Assembly (NCBI GenBank): GCA_938005475.1
Contig: CALLNY010000077.1
Span: 1 to 36,299 of the forward strand
Direction of reading: 5' to 3'
Length of the DNA: 36,299 bases
From: an uncultured Bacteroidia bacterium
GTDB lineage: Bacteria > Bacteroidota > Bacteroidia > J057 > CALLMJ01
A model generated the notes under the pieces. That model saw only the letters and a list, made by a program, of their open reading frames with translations. It was not told the DNA's origin and searched no databases. A program made the translations under genes and the position numbers. Position 1 is the first letter of the stretch. Every line of letters starts with the position of its first letter. Of the stretch, positions 33,114-36,299 are shown piece after piece.

Positions 33114-33962
33114 TTATTTTTTGGGTTCCTTTGGTACCTTTATAAAGATATTTGCTAAAATACCACTTAAAATGCAAATCATTCCAATAATATGATAAAA
33201 ATTGATAGTTTCATTGAAAAATAAATAACCTAAAAAAATAGCATATAAAATACCAAGATAGTTTAAAATACTTAATTTAGATAATTCCTCAATTTGATAG
33301 GCACGTGTCATAGTTGTTTGTGCTATTTGAGTAAGAAAAGCCATACTCAAGACCATGACCACTTCTTTCCAACTTAATGTTTTCCATTCTAATACAGCAA
33401 AAGGAAAAGAAAGTAACATAGCAATGAAGACAAAATAAAATACTACGAGCTCAGGTTCATCGGTATTTCTTAAAGTTCTGACCAAATTATATGAAACTCC
33501 TGAGAAAAAACTAGAAGCAAGTCCAACTATTAAATACAAGTAACTCACAGAGTTATCCACCCTTTTTATAATAAATACTCCTAAAAAAGCTATGATATAA
33601 AAGACAAATCTTAAAATAGGAAAATGTTCATGTAAGAAAAACAGTGCAATGAGGGCTGTAAAAATAGGAGATAAATATTGAATGGTTACCGCAGTAGCGA
33701 GAGGCATGTTTTGTATAGTATAAACAAATAAACTAAATGCAATAAAGCCTGAAATACCTCTCAAAATGAGATTCCTTTGATAATTACCTTTCAGCGAAAT
33801 TCGATGCTTTTTTAGATAAATAAAAGAATATATACTGTTAAAAATAGAACGTAGAAATACAATTTGAAAGACAGAAATATAACTTAACTCTTTAATAATC
33901 AAATTTATAAACGCAAAACTTAAAGTAGAAATCAACATTAACTGTACTCCCGTGCTGAACAT
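33114..33962 (-). CDS. EamA-family (DMT superfamily) transporter
   Basis: A 282-residue inner-membrane protein with about ten hydrophobic helices arranged as two EamA repeats. The first repeat ends with 'ATAVTIQYLSPIFTALIALF' and the second with 'LSKLSILNYLGILYAIFLGY', the usual paired signature of drug/metabolite exporters. Likely substrate: an amino acid or small metabolite, not predictable. The start ATG 33962 follows a -7 element TAATTTTG (33974-33981) by 11 nt. It precedes the polyprenyl synthase in the same direction but a promoter separates them. Confidence 0.88.
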   Translation of the reverse strand: MFSTGVQLMLISTLSFAFINLIIKELSYISVFQIVFLRSIFNSIYSFIYLKKHRISLKGNYQRNLILRGISGFIAFSLFVYTIQNMPLATAVTIQYLSPIFTALIALFFLHEHFPILRFVFYIIAFLGVFIIKRVDNSVSYLYLIVGLASSFFSGVSYNLVRTLRNTDEPELVVFYFVFIAMLLSFPFAVLEWKTLSWKEVVMVLSMAFLTQIAQTTMTRAYQIEELSKLSILNYLGILYAIFLGYLFFNETINFYHIIGMICILSGILANIFIKVPKEPKK

Positions 33963-33973
33963 AAAAAGGTTCG

Positions 33974-33981
33974 CAAAATTA
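33974..33981 (-). promoter_or_regulatory. -7 element of the EamA transporter gene
   Basis: Minus-strand TAATTTTG with an ATTG about 21 bp upstream (34003-34006 on plus as CAAT). The ATG at 33962 lies 11 nt downstream. Confidence 0.45.
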
Positions 33982-34040
33982 TAAACAAATCTTAGGCAGT
34001 AACAATTCTTTTATAATAAAATTTGAACTATTCAGTAAAT

Positions 34041-34061
34041 AAAAATGGGACAAAAAGTCCC
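34041..34061 (-). terminator. Likely terminator after the sqr gene
   Basis: Minus-strand GGGAC-TTTTT-GTCCC hairpin (arms 34047-34051 and 34057-34061) followed by a T run at 34041-34045. The stem is only 5 bp, but GC-rich, and it lies about 90 bp past the sqr stop at 34152. Confidence 0.6.
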
Positions 34062-34151
34062 TAGTATGATATTGTAAAACAATAAATTAGAATTTAATTG
34101 GGTATTAAAGCCCTGTAAATAAGAAGCCTATTCAGTACTTTCGTATAATAA

Positions 34152-35421
34152 TTAAACGGGAATTCCTTTTAGCATTTTATTCCAATAGAGGTAAGGCAAA
34201 ATGTATTTTTTGAGTATCCATAACCTCCAATGAGGCTTATAAGAATCGAATATGAGCATGCGTTTAAGTTTGGGGTCGGGGGTAAATTCGTTTTTATAGT
34301 TAAATTCTGCAAGCACCATTTCTCCATACCCTGTTACTAATGGACAGGATGAATATCCTTGATAATCAAAATTTTGAATAGTTTTTCCTTTTAAATAGCT
34401 TAAAACATTATCCACTAATACGGGAACTTGCTTACGAATAGCGGCACCAGTTTTTGCGGTGGGTAGTGCAGCCGCATCCCCTAAACTAAAAATATTAGGA
34501 TATACGTTGTGTTGTAAACTATGGATATTTACATCTACCCAACCCAGCGAGTTAGTTAAACCTGATTCTTTAATAAATGAATGAGTAGTTTGTGGTGGAG
34601 CTAAATGTAAGAAATCAAAGGCTATCTCAACTTTATTTTCTGGTAGGATAGTAGTTCTTAATTTAGGGTCATCATTTATAATACATTGATTTTCATTAGG
34701 TAATACATTTTTAAAGGTAATAGTTCTTTTTTGAATATCAATTTTTACTGGGGCAAGCCCTAATTTGAGATGAATGTCATATTCTTTTACTTTTTGCATC
34801 AAGGTTTCTGCTATAATTTTAACACCAAAAATAACAGAACCCGGCAAAGCCAAAATGACATTACTTTTTTCCTTCAGACCATGCTTTCGGATGTAGTCTG
34901 CAGACAAGTAAGCGGCTTTTTGAGGTGCACCACCACACTTAATTGGAGTTGTAGGCTGTGTAAAAATTGCATTTCCACCTTTAAACTTTTGCAATAATTC
35001 CCAAGTCTTCTCCGGATTTATGTAATTACTACATACTACTCCCCTATCTAATGCCTCTTTAAGCCCCTCAATCATAGAAAAATCATAAGTAACACCTGTC
35101 GCTACTATCAAAACCTGATATGCTATCCTACCTTGCTTTTGTAAGGTTACTTCATAAGATTTTGGGTCAATTTTGATTGCATAATCTTTTATCCACTCTA
35201 CACCATCAGGAATAAAATTGCTCTCTTCTCGAATACAATTTTTTAATGAGTAACAACCAGCCCCGACCAAGGTATACGCAGGCTGGTAATAATGTTTGTC
35301 CGAAGGCTCTACTAAACCTATTTTTTAAATGGGGATTCGCTTTTTTTAAAAACACAGCAGACATTATTCCTGCCGTTCCACCACCTAAAATTAAAACTTC
35401 ATATTCCTTTTGAATTCCCAT
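34152..35421 (-). pseudogene. sqr: Sulfide:quinone oxidoreductase-like FAD protein, interrupted by a frameshift
   Basis: SQR oxidises sulfide and passes electrons to the quinone pool. The N-terminus from ATG 35421 has the FAD motif 'VLILGGGTAGIMSA'; after codon 33 the frame is lost, and the rest reads in another frame ('IGLVEPSDKHYYQPAYTLVG' onwards to 'WNKMLKGIPV'). Deleting one A from the A6 run at 35321-35326 (T6 on plus) restores one ORF of about 422 residues. The catalytic Cys pair of the eukaryote-like SQR group is present in 'TPIKCGGAPQKAAY' and 'YSSCPLVTGYGEM'. The C-terminus holds amphipathic membrane-binding helices. Without the shift a truncated C-terminal product could start at an internal ATG. 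Cause may be real mutation, sequencing error or slippage. Downstream terminator at 34041-34061; operator-like palindrome upstream. Confidence 0.85.
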
Positions 35422-35463
35422 AATAGTATTTTTTTTTGCGATATATGCTTGTCTTTTTATTCA

Positions 35464-35485
35464 TTAAGTAACATAAGTTACATAA
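35464..35485. promoter_or_regulatory. CRP/FNR-type palindrome upstream of sqr
   Basis: Arms TTAAGTAAC and GTTACATAA flank an ATAA spacer; the second arm is the reverse complement of the first with one mismatch. GTAAC-N4-GTTAC geometry resembles sites of CRP/FNR-superfamily regulators. It lies 43 bp before the sqr start at 35421, in the 138-bp gap to the DUF5522 gene. Identity of the regulator is inference. Confidence 0.5.
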
Positions 35486-35559
35486 AATAAAATTTTTTTA
35501 CGCCTATGATTTTTTGTTACGTATATACCATTAAAAAACATCACATATTACAAAAATGA

Positions 35560-35757
35560 TTACTTATTGGGATTTTTATTAGTATCATTATTTTCAATAA
35601 TATCTAAAATGGATAAAAAATTTTTGCGTTTAAACCCATAGGGACAATGCCTACACCCACTTTTGCAACAATAACCCCGCTCCTTTAAATATTTTTCTGT
35701 AAATACATACTTACCATTTTCTAAATAGTAATCTTCGTTTTCTACTAATTTTTTCAT
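35560..35757 (-). CDS. DUF5522 small Cys-rich protein
   Basis: A 65-residue protein with a compact Cys cluster 'RGYCCKSGCRHCPYGF', the signature of DUF5522, which may bind a metal ion (function unknown). The start is ATG 35757; an in-frame ATG four codons upstream (35769) falls inside the -7 box TATCTTTG (35767-35774), so the shorter form is preferred. It lies upstream of the sqr gene in the same direction but with a 138-bp gap containing the palindrome, so it is probably a separate transcript. Confidence 0.85.
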   Translation of the reverse strand: MKKLVENEDYYLENGKYVFTEKYLKERGYCCKSGCRHCPYGFKRKNFLSILDIIENNDTNKNPNK

Positions 35758-35766
35758 AAATACATA

Positions 35767-35774
35767 CAAAGATA
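35767..35774 (-). promoter_or_regulatory. -7 element of the DUF5522 gene
   Basis: Minus-strand TATCTTTG matches TAnnTTTG; ATG 35757 follows after 9 nt. No clear -33 element at the expected distance. Confidence 0.5.
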
Positions 35775-35871
35775 ATAAAAATCTATAAATTTGTACTTAA
35801 AAAATGAAACTTATTTGCATCTAATTACGTATAAAGCATGAACATCATATGTAACATGACAACACAAAAAT

Positions 35872-36299
35872 ATGAAGCATTCAGTTCTCGTTTTAAATCA
35901 AAACTACGAAGCTATTTCTATTTGCACGGTTAGAAGAGCTTTTTTATTAGTTTTTTTAAAAAAAGCCGAGTTAATAGATGCCTTAGAAGGGGAATATATT
36001 CGGAGTAGCTTAAATTTATATGAAATACCTTCAATTATTCGTCTAAAAAATTATGTTAAAGTACCTCACAGAAAAGTTGCACTTTCAAGAGTCAATATTT
36101 TTAGAAGAGATGGTGAGCGTTGCGTTTACTGTGGTACAACCAAAAATTTAACATTGGACCATGTAATTCCTCGTTCAAAAGGAGGCGTTGATTCTTGGGA
36201 AAATTTAGTAACGGCTTGTCATAGTTGTAATTCCAAAAAAGGAAATAGAACGCCCGAAGAAGCGGGTATGCCTCTGCTTCAAAAACCTTTTAAACCTTC
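35872..36299 (+). CDS. HNH endonuclease (partial, right edge)
   Basis: An open frame of 142 codons from ATG 35872 to the window end. After a conserved N-terminal domain ('[20 protein letters not shown]'), residues about 80-125 contain '[20 protein letters not shown]', '[20 protein letters not shown]' and 'GNRTPEEAG', a full HNH motif with two zinc-ligand Cys pairs (CxxC twice). This is the stand-alone HNH family widely found in Bacteroidota chromosomes, usually about 170 residues, so little is missing. Likely a DNA nicking or repair nuclease; no restriction partner is near. Confidence 0.9.
   Translation, partial: MKHSVLVLNQNYEAISICTVRRAFLLVFLKKAELIDALEGEYIRSSLNLYEIPSIIRLKNYVKVPHRKVALSRVNIFRRDGERCVYCGTTKNLTLDHVIPRSKGGVDSWENLVTACHSCNSKKGNRTPEEAGMPLLQKPFKP

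Noticed and set aside
34028-34137. Direct repeat CTATTCAGTA (34028-34037 and 34128-34137) as a possible insertion footprint
   Set aside because: Ten bases in AT-rich sequence with no element between the copies; a chance repeat cannot be excluded.
35521-35528. GTATATAC 8-bp palindrome near the sqr promoter
   Set aside because: Short AT-rich palindrome expected by chance; the 22-bp site at 35464 is far stronger.

Overview
The window is AT-rich bacterial DNA from a member of the Bacteroidota, probably a Cytophagales-like free-living or gliding lineage. Four things point there. There is a type IX secretion (T9SS) C-terminal sorting domain on the CocE-like hydrolase. There are large secreted PKD/Ig-like, FG-GAP and SBBP-type surface proteins. 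Many genes are preceded by the Bacteroidota promoter form (TTTG, about 19 bp, TAnnTTTG). Shine-Dalgarno sequences are almost absent. I see no rRNA, tRNA, CRISPR array, intact mobile element or phage module, so this is a largely chromosomal backbone segment.

Layout. At 1-1739 (minus) is the N-terminal part of a large surface protein that runs off the left edge. At 2022-10762 (plus) is a tight run of pdxJ, a giant multi-sensor PAS/GAF/SpoIIE phosphatase, polA and a CPBP-family membrane protein. At 10892-12335 (plus) are an MbnP-like lipoprotein, a 42-residue single-helix membrane microprotein and a secreted protein of unknown family, each joined to the next by an ATGA stop/start overlap. From 12344 to 35757 almost everything is on the minus strand. 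In coordinate order this is a DEAD-box RNA helicase, a methyltransferase-like protein, a penicillin-acylase-family Ntn hydrolase, a T9SS-exported CocE/S15 hydrolase, ruvX, an MBL-fold hydrolase, phosphosulfolactate synthase (comA) with an upstream TPR protein, ribosomal protein L31 type B, mltG behind an OmpA/FG-GAP envelope protein, an SBBP-repeat secreted protein, a CNNM/CBS/CorC protein, two small membrane proteins, a polyprenyl diphosphate synthase, an EamA exporter, a frameshifted sulfide:quinone oxidoreductase and a DUF5522 protein. A plus-strand HNH endonuclease gene runs off the right edge.

How the genes fit together. Several groups look like transcription units: pdxJ-phosphatase-polA-CPBP; the MbnP-like trio; TPR-comA; MBL hydrolase-ruvX; OmpA/FG-GAP-mltG, which pairs a peptidoglycan-binding protein with a peptidoglycan-cleaving one; and polyprenyl synthase-small proteins-CNNM. 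The parts most worth checking are the MbnP-like trio with its microprotein, the interrupted sqr gene with a CRP/FNR-like palindrome upstream, the comA gene in a bacterium with no evident coenzyme M pathway, promoter -7 boxes that sit only 4-12 nt from start codons, and an SBBP gene whose signal peptide seems to begin at ATC.
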